This document shows, in pieces, positions 1 to 10,700 of a stretch of DNA of 64,000 nt. Source of the stretch: Mycobacterium bourgelatii (GTDB lineage: Bacteria > Actinomycetota > Actinomycetes > Mycobacteriales > Mycobacteriaceae); contig NZ_BLKZ01000001.1 in the NCBI RefSeq assembly GCF_010723575.1, positions 1,798,001 through 1,862,000 of the forward strand, in the 5' to 3' direction. The notes below the pieces were generated by a model. The model was given only the letters and a program-made list of their open reading frames with translations, was not told where the DNA came from and did not search any database. The position numbers and the translations under genes are program-made. The number at the start of each line of letters is the position of its first letter. Within the stretch, counting starts at the first letter, position 1.

Positions 1-1
1 G

Positions 2-1084
2 GCCGACGCCGGCGCGGTGGACGCCGGCGGGCGTGGCCTGCTGGTTCTGCTGGATGCCCTGTCTTCGACACTCACCGGTCAGGCACCCGCCCGCGCGGTC
101 TACGAGCCCGCACCTCGAGCCCTGCAGCCAGATCCCGACGCCCAACCTCGCGCCCCGCAGTTCGAAGTGATGTACCAGCTGGCCGGGTGCGATGCGGCCG
201 GCGCAGACGCACTGCGGGATCGGCTGGGAGAGCTCGGCGACTCGGTGGCCATCGCGGCCGCGCCGACGGGGACCGACGCCAGCTACTCCGTGCACGTGCA
301 CACCGACGACGCCGGTGCCGCCGTCGAGGCGGGGCTGGCCGCCGGGCAGTTGAGTCGGATCGTGATCTCGGCGTTGAGCTCTGGTGTGGCGGGGCTGCCG
401 CCCGGTGGATGGACCCGGGAACGCGCCGTCTTGGCGGTGGTCGACGGAGACGGTGCCGAGGAGTTGTTCACCGGCGAGGGGGCCTCGGTGCTCCGGCCGG
501 AGCCGGACGCCGAGATCACTGCCCATCAGTTGATGCGGGCGGTGGTAGACGCCGGCGCCGCGCAGGTGATCGTGCTGCCCAACGGCTACGTGGCCGCCGA
601 GGAACTGGTGGCTGGATGCACGGCGGCCATCGGGTGGGGCGTCGACGTGGTGCCGGTTCCGACGGGCTCGATGGTCCAGGGATTGGCGGCATTGGCCGTC
701 CACGAGCCGAGCCGGCAGGCCGTCGACGACGGATACACCATGGCCCGCGCGACTGGCGCCACCCGCCACGGCTCGGTGCGCATCGCGACGGAACGGGCGT
801 TGACCTGGGCGGGTACCTGTTCGCCCGGTGACGGCCTGGGCATTGCCGGCGACGAGGTGCTCATCGTCGCCGACGATGTGGCCTCGGCGGCGATCGGACT
901 ACTAGATCTACTGCTTGCCGCGGGCGGCGAACTGGTGACGGTGCTTTTCGGCGCCGACCTCGAGGAGGACAACGAGGTCGGGGGCATTCTGGAAAAGCAC
1001 GTACACGACCACCACCCGGGCACCGAGTTGGTCACCTACTACACCGGGCACCACGGCGACGCACTGTTGATCGGGGTCGAGTAG
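2..1084 (+). CDS. DAK phosphatase-domain protein (YloV/FakA-like), 5' end cut off
   Basis: This is the C-terminal part of a protein whose reading frame is open to the left edge of the window, so the true start lies outside it. The visible part (about 360 residues) resembles M. tuberculosis Rv2974c, a DAK2/DegV-like family protein related to fatty-acid kinase FakA. The family pairs an N-terminal DhaL-like nucleotide domain, whose end is visible here in the alanine/glycine-rich first residues, with a larger C-terminal domain containing a conserved NGY-type loop (LPNGY near 565-585) and the VLFGADL and YYTGHHGD segments near the end. It stops with TAG two bases before the recG start, so the two genes are probably co-transcribed. 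The substrate is not visible from the sequence. The family assignment is fairly sure; the exact role is not. Confidence 0.8.
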   Translation, partial: ADAGAVDAGGRGLLVLLDALSSTLTGQAPARAVYEPAPRALQPDPDAQPRAPQFEVMYQLAGCDAAGADALRDRLGELGDSVAIAAAPTGTDASYSVHVHTDDAGAAVEAGLAAGQLSRIVISALSSGVAGLPPGGWTRERAVLAVVDGDGAEELFTGEGASVLRPEPDAEITAHQLMRAVVDAGAAQVIVLPNGYVAAEELVAGCTAAIGWGVDVVPVPTGSMVQGLAALAVHEPSRQAVDDGYTMARATGATRHGSVRIATERALTWAGTCSPGDGLGIAGDEVLIVADDVASAAIGLLDLLLAAGGELVTVLFGADLEEDNEVGGILEKHVHDHHPGTELVTYYTGHHGDALLIGVE

Positions 1085-1086
1085 CT

Positions 1087-3309
1087 GTGGTGTCGCTGGA
1101 CGATTCGCTGAAGTTCCTGCTCACCGACAAGTCCGTCGCGTTACTCGACGAGTGTTTCGGGATTCGAACGGTCGACGACCTGCTTCGGCACTACCCGCGC
1201 AGCTACGTGGTGGGCGCAGCCAGGCGGGGCGCCGAGGACGCGCGACCCGAGGTGGGTGAGCACATCACCGTGGTCGATGTCATCACCGCGACGAATACCT
1301 TTTCCATGAAAAAGAGGGGGAGAAAAGGCCTCCGCGTCACCCTCGGGTCCGGCCGCGGCAAGGTCACGGCAACCTTCTTCAACGCCGAATACATCTCGAA
1401 AGGCCTAACCAAAGATACGAGGGTGATGCTGTCCGGCGAGGTCGGCTACTACAACGGCGTCATGCAGCTGACGCACCCGGCGTTCCTCATCCTTGACTCG
1501 CCCGACGGTCAGAAGAACAAAGGCTCGAAGTCGCTGAAAAAGATTGCGGAGGCATCCCACGCCATCAGCAGTGATGACGTCGTGTCGGCATACGAGGGGC
1601 AGTTCTTCCCCATCTACCCGGCCTCGTCGAAGATGCAGAGCTGGGACATTTTCGGCTGTGTACGACAGGTGCTGGACCTCCTTGATCCGGTGCCGGATCC
1701 GTTGCCCGCCGAACTGCTCGCCGAGCACGGGCTGATGTCCGAGGACGAGGCGTTGCGCGCCATCCACCTCTCCGAGAGCCCGGCGGTGCGAGCTCGCGCT
1801 GTGGACCGCCTCACCTTCGACGAAGCCGTCGGACTGCAATGGGGGCTGGTCGGTCGCCGGCACAGCGAACTGGCGCAATCCGGGCCTGCGGCGCGATGGC
1901 GGCCCGACGGTTTGGCGGCCGAGCTGTTACAGCGCTTGCCGTTCGAGCTCACGGCCGGGCAGCGTGAGGTGCTTGACGTGCTATCCAGCGAGCTGGCGGC
2001 CACCCGCCCGATGAATCGCTTGCTGCAAGGTGAAGTCGGGTCGGGCAAGACGATCCTCGCGGTGCTGGCGATGCTGCAGATGGTCGATGCGGGCTACCAG
2101 TGTGCGTTGCTGGCACCCACGGAAGTGCTTGCCACACAACACTTGCGATCGATCACCAACATCCTGGGGCCAATGGCGATGGGTGGTCAGTTGGGGGGTA
2201 CGGATAACGCGACGCGGGTGACGCTGCTCACCGGGTCGATGACGGCGGCGCAGAAGAAGCAGGCCCGAACCCAGATCGCCGGCGGCGAGGCCGGAATCGT
2301 CGTCGGAACGCACGCTCTACTGCAGGAGACCGTGGAATTCCACAGCCTCGCCATGATCGTCGTCGACGAACAACACCGATTCGGTGTTGAGCAGCGAGAC
2401 CAATTGCGCGCCAAGGCAATTCCAGGAATCACCCCGCACCTGCTGGTGATGACGGCGACACCGATTCCGCGCACGGTGGCCCTCACCCACTACGGTGACC
2501 TGGAAACCTCGACGTTGCGCGAGTTGCCGCGTGGCCGCCAACCGATCACCACCAACACCATCTTCGTCAAGGACAAGCCGGCCTGGCTCGACCGTGCCTG
2601 GCAACGCATCATCGAAGAGGTGGCCGCCGGTCGGCAGGCGTACGTGGTGGCGCCCCGGATCGACGAGACCGAGGCCGACAACGCCGAAAGTGAATCGGGC
2701 ATTCGGCCTTCGGCGACCGCCGAGGGATTGTTCGCCAAGTTGCGGTCCGGAGTGTTGGCGGAACTTCGGTTGGGGCTCATGCACGGGCGCTTGTCAGCTG
2801 ACGCCAAAGCAGCCGCGATGGACGGTTTCCGCAACGGTGAAATCGATGTGCTGGTGTGCACCACCGTCATTGAGGTGGGCGTCGACGTCCCCAACGCCAC
2901 CGTCATGCTCATCATGGACGCCGACCGGTTCGGGATCAGCCAGTTGCATCAGTTGCGCGGCCGTATCGGGCGGGGCCAGCATCCCAGCCTGTGTCTGCTG
3001 GCCAGCGAGGTGTTGCCCGGGTCGGCTGCGGCGAAACGGCTCACCGCGGTGGCCGATACCCTGGACGGCTTTGCCCTCGCTGAATTGGACCTGCGGGAGC
3101 GCAAGGAAGGAGATGTGCTGGGGCGTAACCAGTCCGGCCGGGCGATCACGTTGCGGCTGCTCTCGTTGCTCGACCACCTGCCGGTCATAGAGGCCGCTCG
3201 CGACTTCTGCACCCGCGCCTACGAAGACGGGCGCCCGCACCCAGGACTGGACGTGATGGCGGCACGCTTCATCGACACCGACCGCATCGAGTATCTGGAC
3301 AAGTCGTGA
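1087..3309 (+). CDS. recG: ATP-dependent DNA helicase RecG
   Basis: RecG reverses stalled replication forks and branch-migrates Holliday junctions. The 740-residue length matches the mycobacterial family (about 737). An N-terminal OB-fold wedge domain occupies roughly residues 50-150. It is followed by superfamily 2 helicase motifs: Walker A GEVGSGKT near residues 315-322, the DEQH box at 427-430, MTATPIPRT about 25 residues later, and motif VI QLRGRIGRG near residue 625. The protein ends in the conserved RIEYLDKS. The start is GTG at 1087, two bases after the upstream stop; the next codon is also GTG. The downstream HNH gene overlaps the stop codon by four bases (GTGA), which suggests translational coupling. 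All key helicase motifs are intact. Confidence 0.97.
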   Translation: MVSLDDSLKFLLTDKSVALLDECFGIRTVDDLLRHYPRSYVVGAARRGAEDARPEVGEHITVVDVITATNTFSMKKRGRKGLRVTLGSGRGKVTATFFNAEYISKGLTKDTRVMLSGEVGYYNGVMQLTHPAFLILDSPDGQKNKGSKSLKKIAEASHAISSDDVVSAYEGQFFPIYPASSKMQSWDIFGCVRQVLDLLDPVPDPLPAELLAEHGLMSEDEALRAIHLSESPAVRARAVDRLTFDEAVGLQWGLVGRRHSELAQSGPAARWRPDGLAAELLQRLPFELTAGQREVLDVLSSELAATRPMNRLLQGEVGSGKTILAVLAMLQMVDAGYQCALLAPTEVLATQHLRSITNILGPMAMGGQLGGTDNATRVTLLTGSMTAAQKKQARTQIAGGEAGIVVGTHALLQETVEFHSLAMIVVDEQHRFGVEQRDQLRAKAIPGITPHLLVMTATPIPRTVALTHYGDLETSTLRELPRGRQPITTNTIFVKDKPAWLDRAWQRIIEEVAAGRQAYVVAPRIDETEADNAESESGIRPSATAEGLFAKLRSGVLAELRLGLMHGRLSADAKAAAMDGFRNGEIDVLVCTTVIEVGVDVPNATVMLIMDADRFGISQLHQLRGRIGRGQHPSLCLLASEVLPGSAAAKRLTAVADTLDGFALAELDLRERKEGDVLGRNQSGRAITLRLLSLLDHLPVIEAARDFCTRAYEDGRPHPGLDVMAARFIDTDRIEYLDKS

Positions 3310-4019
3310 GCCGGAAGACGCTGCTGTGGTTGGTGGCCGCGGTCGTGGTCTCCCTGGTGGTCGCCTATCAGACGTTGGGCTCGACGGCGGCCAGGCATGC
3401 CAACGACTTCGCCGCGCGCGCCGACGTTCCGACCGTTCAACCCGGCGCCGACGTCCTGGCTGGCATCTTGGTGGTGCCGGTGCGGATGCACCGCTACGAC
3501 TACCGCAGGGCGGCGTTCGGGGAGGCATGGGACGACAACAATGATGCGCCTGGCGGACACAACGGATGCGATACCCGCAACGACATCCTCGACCGCGACC
3601 TGGTGGACAAAACCTACGTCTTCACCAAGCGGTGTCCCCTTGCGGTGGCTACCGGCACGCTGCACGACCCGTACACCAACACCGTGATCGCGTTCCAACG
3701 GGGCGCAAAGGTGGGGGAAGCGGTGCAGATCGACCACATCGTGCCGCTCTCCTACGCCTGGGACATGGGCGCCTACGACTGGCCGCAGCCCCTGCGGGTG
3801 CGTTTCGCCAACGATCCGGCCAACTTGCTGGCCGTGCAGGGGCAGAGCAACCAGCACAAAGGCGATTCGCCACCGGCCGAGTGGATGCCGCCGAACGGCG
3901 CCTTCCACTGCCAGTACGCGCTGCAGTTCATCGCCGTGTTGCGCGGCTATTCGTTGCCGGTGGACCAGGCTTCCACCGGTGTGCTGCGGCAGGCCGCGGC
4001 GACCTGCCCGGTGGGTTGA
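3306..4019 (+). CDS. Secreted or membrane-anchored HNH endonuclease family protein
   Basis: This 237-residue protein is homologous to M. tuberculosis Rv2972c. Residues 4-22 form a hydrophobic N-terminal helix preceded by SRK, typical of a signal anchor or uncleaved signal peptide, so the nuclease fold should lie outside the cytoplasm. The HNH/DUF1524-like core is visible as the DHIVPLSYAW motif (D142, H143), an FANDPANL asparagine motif and QSNQHKGD about 30-50 residues later, which supplies the second metal-site histidine and the lysine. The start is GTG at 3306, overlapping the recG stop by four bases. Family members cleave DNA, but the substrate and biological role of this secreted mycobacterial branch are unknown. 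Convergent with the aldo/keto reductase. Confidence 0.85.
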   Translation: MSRKTLLWLVAAVVVSLVVAYQTLGSTAARHANDFAARADVPTVQPGADVLAGILVVPVRMHRYDYRRAAFGEAWDDNNDAPGGHNGCDTRNDILDRDLVDKTYVFTKRCPLAVATGTLHDPYTNTVIAFQRGAKVGEAVQIDHIVPLSYAWDMGAYDWPQPLRVRFANDPANLLAVQGQSNQHKGDSPPAEWMPPNGAFHCQYALQFIAVLRGYSLPVDQASTGVLRQAAATCPVG

Positions 4020-4065
4020 GCGCCCAGGACGGGTCCGGCGCCCAGCAGGCGCCCAACCGGTCGCC

Positions 4066-4914
4066 CTAGCCGGCGTAAGTCAGCGGGTCCTCACGCAGCC
4101 GGGTGCCGTCGTTCAGCCCGTTCAACACGTCCATGTGCTCCTCGGCCAGTTCGAAGTCGAACACGTCGAAGTTGCTGGAAATGTGTTCGGGATTGGTCGA
4201 GCGGAACACCACGCCGTTGCCGAGCTGCAGGTTCCACCGCAGCAGGACCTGTGCGGGTGTCTTGCCGTACTCACCGGCGACCGACGTCACGGTGGGGTGG
4301 TCATTCAACTTGCCCAGCGCCAGCGGCGTGTACGACTGCGTGATGACGTCTTGCTCGACGTGCGCTTTGCGCAGGTCGGCCTGGTTGAGCAGGGGATGCA
4401 GCTCAATCTGGTTCACGGCGGGAGCGACGAAGGTCAGATCGGTCGCGATCTGTACGTGCTCGTCGGTGAAGTTGGAAACACCGATCGAGCGGGTGAGTCC
4501 ATCCCCGCGGACCTGGATCAGCCCTCCCCAGGAGTCCACATACTTGCCGAGCTGTGGGGCCGGCCAATGAATGAGGAAGAGGTCTACGTAGTCGAGGCCT
4601 AGCCGCTCCAGGCTCTCCGCGCAGGCTTGCTGGGATCTGGTGAAGCCTTGATCGGCGGTGGCCAGCTTGGTAATGACGAACACCTCTGCGCGCGGTATGC
4701 CGGACGCTGCGATTGCGCGGCCCACGGCTGCCTCGTTGCCGTACGCGGCGGCGGTGTCGATCAGCCGACAGCCGATCTCCAGCGCCGCCGAGACCGCTCG
4801 CTCGGCCTCGTCGTCGGACAAGTCGGCGACCCCGAGGCCCAGCACCGGCATCGTGTTCTCGTCATTTAGGGTTATCGAGGGTACGGAGATGGGGGCGCCC
4901 GACTCGCCAGTCAA
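4066..4914 (-). CDS. Aldo/keto reductase (Rv2971-type)
   Basis: NADPH-dependent aldo/keto reductase of about 282 residues, a cytosolic TIM barrel that reduces aldehydes and ketones such as methylglyoxal-type substrates. Family signatures are visible: the catalytic Asp and Tyr in [11 protein letters not shown], the catalytic Lys in FVITKLA, the catalytic His in LIHWP, SIGVSNF and LRWNLQLGN near the NADPH site. Two in-frame TTG codons (4920 and 4914) can start the gene. The second is chosen because it directly precedes TGESG, as in the M. tuberculosis protein, and sits at a workable distance from an AGGCAGG motif. The gene lies alone on the - strand within a + strand block, divergent from lipN. 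The physiological substrate cannot be read from sequence. Confidence 0.9.
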   Translation of the reverse strand: MTGESGAPISVPSITLNDENTMPVLGLGVADLSDDEAERAVSAALEIGCRLIDTAAAYGNEAAVGRAIAASGIPRAEVFVITKLATADQGFTRSQQACAESLERLGLDYVDLFLIHWPAPQLGKYVDSWGGLIQVRGDGLTRSIGVSNFTDEHVQIATDLTFVAPAVNQIELHPLLNQADLRKAHVEQDVITQSYTPLALGKLNDHPTVTSVAGEYGKTPAQVLLRWNLQLGNGVVFRSTNPEHISSNFDVFDFELAEEHMDVLNGLNDGTRLREDPLTYAG

Positions 4915-5181
4915 GGTCAATCACCTGCCTGTGAATTGAAGGTCCTCGGATCGCGATAGGTGTGGTTCAGCGACTCTGGGGATCACATCTTACCGAGGTG
5001 CATATGTCGCCTAAGCAACGGCTTGCCCGCATGTCTATGGTTTCTGCAGCGTTCCGCGCCTGCAGTCGGCCTTTTGGCCAGACGTAGAGTTGGGCTGGGG
5101 GTCGCGTCAGGGTGGGCCGGCGCCTGCCCGGTGTTGCCCGGGGACCTGAAAACTCCGACCACATCTGGCGAGGGAGTAGCC

Positions 5182-6300
5182 GTGACCAAGAGTCTGCCTG
5201 GCGGGCAGCACCTCCACTCGGGAGCAAGTAGCGTGCGAATTGGATTGGCGAGCCGCGTACAAAACGCCGTCACCACGGCCGGTGTCAAGGTCATGCCGTG
5301 GATTCCGGTCCGCGCGCGACGATTGCTGACGGGCGGCCGGTCGGTCGTCATCGACGGAAATACCCTCGATACCACCCTGCAGGCGATGCTGACGGGCATG
5401 CGGGCCGTTGGTATCGACGGCCTGGTCGTCGACGACGACCCGGCGGCCTCCCGGGCAATGATGGCCAAGACCATGAAAGAAATGCCCGGCCCGCAGATCC
5501 ATGTCGAGGTTCGGGAAATCTCGATCCCCGGGCCTGCCGGTGAGATCCGGGCCCGGCATTACGTCCCACCCGGTGACGGCCCGGCACCGCTACTGGTCTT
5601 CTATCACGGCGGTGGCTGGGCGATCGGAGACCTGGACACCCATGACGCGCCGTGCAGACTGACCTGCCGCGATGCGGGCGTCCACGTCGTTTCGATCGAC
5701 TATCGCCTGGCGCCCGAGCATCCGGCCCCCGCTGCGGTCGAGGATGCGTATGCCGCCTTCACGTGGGCCTACGAGCATGCCGAGGAGTTGGGGGCGGTCC
5801 CGGGGCAAGTAGCGGTCGGCGGAGACAGCGCCGGAGGCAACCTCGCCGCGGTGGTGAGCCAGCTGGCGCGCGACAGCGGCGGCCCAACCCCGGTACTGCA
5901 GTGGCTGCTCTACCCGCGCACCGACTTCAGCGCGAAAAGCCGGTCGCTGAGTCTGTTCGCGCGTGGCTTCCTGCTGACCAAACGTGACATCGACTGGTTC
6001 ACCTCGCAATATCTGCGGGGTAGCGGCATCCAGCGGACGGATCCTCGCGTTTCCCCGGCGCTCGCCGAGTCGTTGAGCGGGCTGGCGCCGGCGCTCGTCG
6101 CGGTGGCAGGTTTCGACCCGCTGCGCGACGAGGGGGAGGAGTACGCGAACGCGCTGCGGGCGGCCGGGACACCGGTCGACCTGCGTTACCTGGGTTCGTT
6201 GCCGCACGGTTTTTTCAATCTGTTCCAACTCGGCGGCGACAGTGCCGTTGCGACGAACGAGCTGATTTCTGCGTTGCGTGCGCACCTGAGTCGGGCGTGA
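5182..6300 (+). CDS. lipN: Lipase/esterase LipN (HSL family)
   Basis: Carboxylesterase of the hormone-sensitive-lipase (alpha/beta hydrolase) family, 372 residues, homologous to LipN (Rv2970c), which hydrolyses short-chain esters. The oxyanion-hole motif HGGGW starts at residue 142, the nucleophile Ser216 lies in GDSAGG, the acid is Asp312 in DPLRDEG and the base is His342 in PHGF. All four are intact. The frame is open further upstream to 4960, but the GTG at 5182 is chosen because the following residues (TKSLPG) match the known N-terminus and an AGGGAG ribosome-binding site lies 6 bases ahead. No signal peptide is evident. The 81-bp gap before the next gene suggests separate transcription of the redox pair downstream. 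Confidence 0.94.
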   Translation: MTKSLPGGQHLHSGASSVRIGLASRVQNAVTTAGVKVMPWIPVRARRLLTGGRSVVIDGNTLDTTLQAMLTGMRAVGIDGLVVDDDPAASRAMMAKTMKEMPGPQIHVEVREISIPGPAGEIRARHYVPPGDGPAPLLVFYHGGGWAIGDLDTHDAPCRLTCRDAGVHVVSIDYRLAPEHPAPAAVEDAYAAFTWAYEHAEELGAVPGQVAVGGDSAGGNLAAVVSQLARDSGGPTPVLQWLLYPRTDFSAKSRSLSLFARGFLLTKRDIDWFTSQYLRGSGIQRTDPRVSPALAESLSGLAPALVAVAGFDPLRDEGEEYANALRAAGTPVDLRYLGSLPHGFFNLFQLGGDSAVATNELISALRAHLSRA

Positions 6301-6312
6301 GCGTCCCGCCGG

Positions 6313-6318
6313 TAATCT
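6313..6318 (+). promoter_or_regulatory. Possible -10 hexamer (TAATCT) ahead of the DsbA-like gene
   Basis: TAATCT fits the mycobacterial SigA -10 consensus TANNNT. It lies about 63 bases ahead of the GTG start at 6382 in an otherwise GC-rich gap. No clear -35 element is seen, so this is only a candidate. Confidence 0.3.
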
Positions 6319-6381
6319 AGAGGCGCCGCCGCCCGCTTTTGAGCGCGGCATTCAAAAGACATACGGAGGATCAGCGAAACT

Positions 6382-7134
6382 GTGGCCGACAAAAAGAAAC
6401 CTCCGCGGATCGACATGAAGTCGCCCGACGGCAAGTTCGGCCGGCTGATCCAGATCGGTGGAACCGCGGTCATCGTGATATTTGCCGTCGGCTTGGTGTT
6501 CTACATCGTGACGTCGCACAAAAAGGACACCGCGCCCGCCCGCGCCATCGAGGTTTCGTCGAACAATCTGGTCACGAACCCGGACAGCAAAGAACCCAAG
6601 GCCGTGATCTCCTTGTACGAGGATTTCCTGTGCCCAGCCTGCGGTCATTTCGAGCAGGGTTTCGGGTCCACGATTAACAAGCTCATCGACATCGGAGCCG
6701 TCCGCGCCGACTACTACATGGTGGCGATTCTCAGCAAACCCTGGAACCAGCAGTATTCGGCACGCGCGGCGGCGGCCGCCTATTGCGTCGCGGACGAGTC
6801 GATCGACGCATTCCGCCGTTTCCATTCCGCGTTGTACAGCCCAGGTATGCAGCCCTCCGAAAACGACACGACCTTTCCGGACAACGCACGGCTCATCGAG
6901 TGGGCACGTCAGGCCGGCGTAATCGGCAGCGTTCCCGACTGCATCAACAGCGGCAAGTACATCTCCATGGTCGACGGGCTCGCGGCCGCCTCGAACGTGA
7001 AAGCAACGCCCACCGTCCGGATCAACGGCGAAGAATATTCGTGGTCGACGCCCCAGGCGCTGGTAGCCAAGATCAAATCGATCGTGGGCGACGTTCCTGG
7101 CATTGACGCGGCCGCAGCTGCGGCGGCGGCCTGA
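6382..7134 (+). CDS. DsbA-like membrane-anchored thiol oxidoreductase (Rv2969c-type)
   Basis: Thioredoxin-fold disulfide oxidoreductase of 250 residues, homologous to Rv2969c (MtDsbA), which introduces disulfides into exported proteins. One N-terminal transmembrane helix (about residues 22-46, GGTAVIVIFAVGLVFYIV) anchors the catalytic domain outside the membrane. The active site is C84-P-A-C87, and the cis-proline loop appears as KATPTVRING near residue 215. A second cysteine pair (YC...DC around residues 134 and 188) is a family feature. The start is GTG with a GGAGG motif about 12 bases upstream. It ends in an alanine run. Its partner, the VKOR protein that reoxidises it, begins 5 bases downstream, so the two form a functional and transcriptional pair. 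Confidence 0.93.
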   Translation: MADKKKPPRIDMKSPDGKFGRLIQIGGTAVIVIFAVGLVFYIVTSHKKDTAPARAIEVSSNNLVTNPDSKEPKAVISLYEDFLCPACGHFEQGFGSTINKLIDIGAVRADYYMVAILSKPWNQQYSARAAAAAYCVADESIDAFRRFHSALYSPGMQPSENDTTFPDNARLIEWARQAGVIGSVPDCINSGKYISMVDGLAAASNVKATPTVRINGEEYSWSTPQALVAKIKSIVGDVPGIDAAAAAAAA

Positions 7135-7139
7135 CGCCG

Positions 7140-7787
7140 GTGGTGTCGGCTCAACCTGCCGAAGAAGCCGGCGACGCAGAAGCCCGCGAACCGGCTCCGA
7201 CCTCCGCGCCCGACTCGCGGGTATCGGCACTCAGCGCGTGGTGGGTGCTGATCGCCGGCGTTGTCGGCCTGGTCGCCTCGTTCACCCTCACGGTCGAGAA
7301 GATCGAGATTCTGATCAATCCCGCCTATGTGCCGTCGTGCAGTATCAATCCGGTCCTGTCGTGTGGTTCGGTGATGGTGACCCCGCAGGCGTCGTTGTTC
7401 GGCTTCCCCAATCCGCTGATGGGCATCGCTGCCTTCACCGTGGTGGTGGTCACCGGAGTGTTGGCGCTGACGAAAGTGCCGCTGCCCCGGTGGTATTGGA
7501 TTGGGCTGACGGCCGGCACGGTGCTCGGTGCGGTATTCGTGCACTGGCTGATCTTTCAAAGCATCTACCGCATCGGTGCGCTGTGCCCGTACTGCATGGT
7601 GGTCTGGGCGGCCACCATCACCTTGTTGGTGGTAGTCGCGGCGATCGCGTTTCGCCCGTCACCCGACACCGGCGGCGTACTGCGGTTCCTGTACCACTGG
7701 CGATGGTCGATCACCACCTTCTGGTTCACCGCGGTGTTTCTGCTGATCATGGAGCGCTTCTGGGATTATTGGTCGACACTCGTCTGA
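7140..7787 (+). CDS. Vitamin K epoxide reductase (VKOR) homologue, DsbB-type partner
   Basis: Integral membrane protein of 215 residues, homologous to Rv2968c, which reoxidises DsbA using a quinone. Four or five hydrophobic helices are visible: about residues 32-50, 95-110, 120-140, 150-172 and 190-210. The VKOR cysteines are present: the loop pair in PSC(x7)SCG around residues 63-75 and the redox centre C149-P-Y-C152. The start is one of two adjacent GTG codons at 7140 and 7143. An N-terminal tail of about 25 charged or small residues precedes the first helix. Gene order and function place it in one unit with the DsbA-like gene, 5 bases upstream. All the required cysteines are intact. Confidence 0.93.
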   Translation: MVSAQPAEEAGDAEAREPAPTSAPDSRVSALSAWWVLIAGVVGLVASFTLTVEKIEILINPAYVPSCSINPVLSCGSVMVTPQASLFGFPNPLMGIAAFTVVVVTGVLALTKVPLPRWYWIGLTAGTVLGAVFVHWLIFQSIYRIGALCPYCMVVWAATITLLVVVAAIAFRPSPDTGGVLRFLYHWRWSITTFWFTAVFLLIMERFWDYWSTLV

Positions 7788-7799
7788 GAGGAGTCGAGG

Positions 7800-10700
7800 A
7801 TGATCGCCAAAGTGCTGGTGGCGAACCGCGGGGAGATCGCCATCCGAGCGTTCCGCGCGGCCTACGAGCTTGGTGTCGGCACCGTGGCGATCTATGCCTA
7901 CGAGGACCGCAATTCGCTGCATCGCACCAAGGCCGACGAGTCCTACCAGATCGGCGAGGTCGGACACCCGGTGCGGGCGTACCTCTCCGTCGACGAGATC
8001 GTCGGGACCGCGCGCCGGGCCGGCGCTGACGCGATCTATCCGGGTTACGGCTTCCTATCGGAGAATCCGGATCTGGCGGCGGCGTGTGTGGAAGCGGGCA
8101 TCACCTTCGTCGGTCCCAGCGCCGAAGTGCTTGAGCTGACCGGAAATAAGTCCCGTGCCATCGCCGCAGCCCGCGAAGCGGGACTGCCGGTGCTGACGTC
8201 GTCGGCACCGTCGTCCTCGGTCGACGAACTGGTTTCGGCGGCACAGGACATGCGGTTTCCGGTATTCGTCAAAGCGGTAGCCGGCGGCGGGGGCCGCGGC
8301 ATGCGCCGCGTCACCGATCCAGGGTCGTTGCGCGAAGCCATCGAAGCCGCCAGTCGGGAAGCGGAGTCGGCGTTCGGCGACCCGACCGTCTATCTCGAGC
8401 AAGCCGTGATGAATCCGCGGCATATCGAGGTGCAGATCCTCGCCGACGCCCATGGCAACGTGATCCACCTCTATGAGCGTGACTGCAGCGTGCAGCGCCG
8501 CCATCAGAAGGTCATCGAACTCGCGCCGGCGCCGAACTTGCCCGCCGAGTTGCGGGAGAAGATCTGCGCCGACGCCGTCGCCTTCGCCCGGCACATCGGC
8601 TACAGCTGCGCCGGCACGGTCGAGTTCTTGCTCGATGAGAACGGGGACTACGTCTTCATCGAGATGAACCCTCGAATTCAGGTGGAGCACACCGTAACTG
8701 AGGAGATCACCGATGTCGACCTGGTTTCCAGCCAGCTGCGTATCGCTGCCGGTGAGTCGCTCGATGACCTGGGTCTGACCCAGGAGGCGGTCCAGCCACA
8801 CGGCGCCGCACTGCAGTGCCGCGTCACCACTGAGGATCCGGCCAACGGCTTCCGGCCCGACACCGGCCGCATCAGCGCGCTGCGCACCCCCGGTGGTGCC
8901 GGTATCCGCTTGGACGGCAGCACTGTTCTGGGCGCCGAGATCAGCGCGCACTTCGATTCCATGCTGGTCAAGTTGACCTGTCGGGGGCGGGACTTCTCGA
9001 CCGCGGTGAACCGGGCTCGTCGGTCCATGGCCGAGTTCCGCATCCGCGGCGTATCGACGAACATCCCTTTCCTGCAAGCGGTTCTGGATGACCCGGACTT
9101 CCAGGCGGGTCGCATCACCACGTCGTTCATCGACGAGCGTCCGCAGCTGCTGACCTCGCACACCTCTGCCGACCGGGGCACCAAGATCCTCAACTACTTG
9201 GCAGACGTCACGGTGAACAAGCCGCACGGCACCCGGCCGTCAACGGTGTACCCGCAGGACAAGCTGCCCGACATCGATTTGCAGGCCGCGCCGCCATCGG
9301 GTTCCAAGCAGCGGTTGGTCGAGTTGGGGCCGGAAGGATTTGCCCGCTGGATGCGGGAGTCGTCGGCGGTGCTCGTCACCGACACGACTTTCCGTGACGC
9401 CCACCAGTCGCTGCTTGCGACGCGCGTCCGCACCAGCGGATTGCTGATGGTGGCACCGTATCTGGCTCGGACCATGCCCCAACTGCTGTCCGTGGAATGT
9501 TGGGGCGGCGCGACTTACGATGTGGCGCTTCGCTTTCTGAAGGAGGATCCCTGGGAGCGGTTGGCCGCGCTGCGCGAAAAGATGCCGAACATCTGCCTGC
9601 AGATGCTGTTGCGTGGCCGGAACACTGTTGGTTACACACCGTATCCCGAGGTGGTCACCACCTCGTTCATCGAAGAGGCGACGGCGACGGGCATCGACAT
9701 CTTCCGAATCTTCGACGCCCTCAACAACCTGGACTCCATGCGTCCGGCGATCGACGCGGTGCGCGAAACCGGTTCTGCGATAGCCGAAGTGGCGATGTGT
9801 TACACGGGCGATCTGTCCAACCCCGACGAGCGGTTGTACACGCTCGATTACTACCTCAGGCTCGCCGAGCGCATCGTGGATGCGGGCGCGCACGTGCTGG
9901 CCATCAAGGACATGGCCGGATTGCTGCGGCCCCCGGCCGCGCACACGTTGGTCAATGCGTTGCGCAGTCGTTTCGACCTGCCCGTGCACGTGCACACCCA
10001 TGACACCCCGGGCGGCCAGCTGGCCAGCTACCTGGCGGCGTGGCACGCGGGGGCCGATGCGGTGGACGGCGCCGCCGCGCCGATGGCGGGAACCACCAGT
10101 CAGCCGGCATTGAGCTCGATTGTGGCCGCCGCCGCGCATACCGACTACGACACCGGCCTGTCGCTGTCGGCGGTGTGCGCGCTCGAACCGTATTGGGAGG
10201 GACTCCGAAAGGTTTATGCGCCCTTCGAATCTGGGCTTCCGGGCCCGACGGGTCGGGTCTATCGCCATGAGATTCCCGGTGGTCAGTTGTCGAACCTGCG
10301 CCAGCAGGCGATCGCGCTGGGCCTGGGGGATCGGTTCGAAGAGGTCGAGGAGGCCTACGCCGGCGCCGACCGGGTGCTGGGCCGGTTGATCAAGGTGACC
10401 CCGTCGTCGAAGGTCGTCGGTGACCTGGCGCTGGCATTGGTGGGGGCGGGCGTGACTGCCGACGAATTCGCCGCTGAGCCAGCCCGATTCGACATCCCGG
10501 AATCGGTGCTCGGGTTTCTGCGGGGTGAGTTGGGCGACCCGGCCGGTGGGTGGCCCGAGCCGTTGCGCTCTCGAGCGCTGGAAGGTCGCGGACCCGCCAA
10601 GCCCGACAAGGAGTTGAGCGCGGACGACGAATCGGCACTCGCCGCGCCGGGACCAAAACGCCAGGCAACTTTGAATAGGCTGCTATTTCCCGGTCCGACA

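Noticed and set aside
4960..5181. Upstream extension of lipN to 4960
   Set aside because: It adds 74 residues with no family match. The GTG at 5182 follows AGGGAG and gives the known N-terminus TKSLPG.
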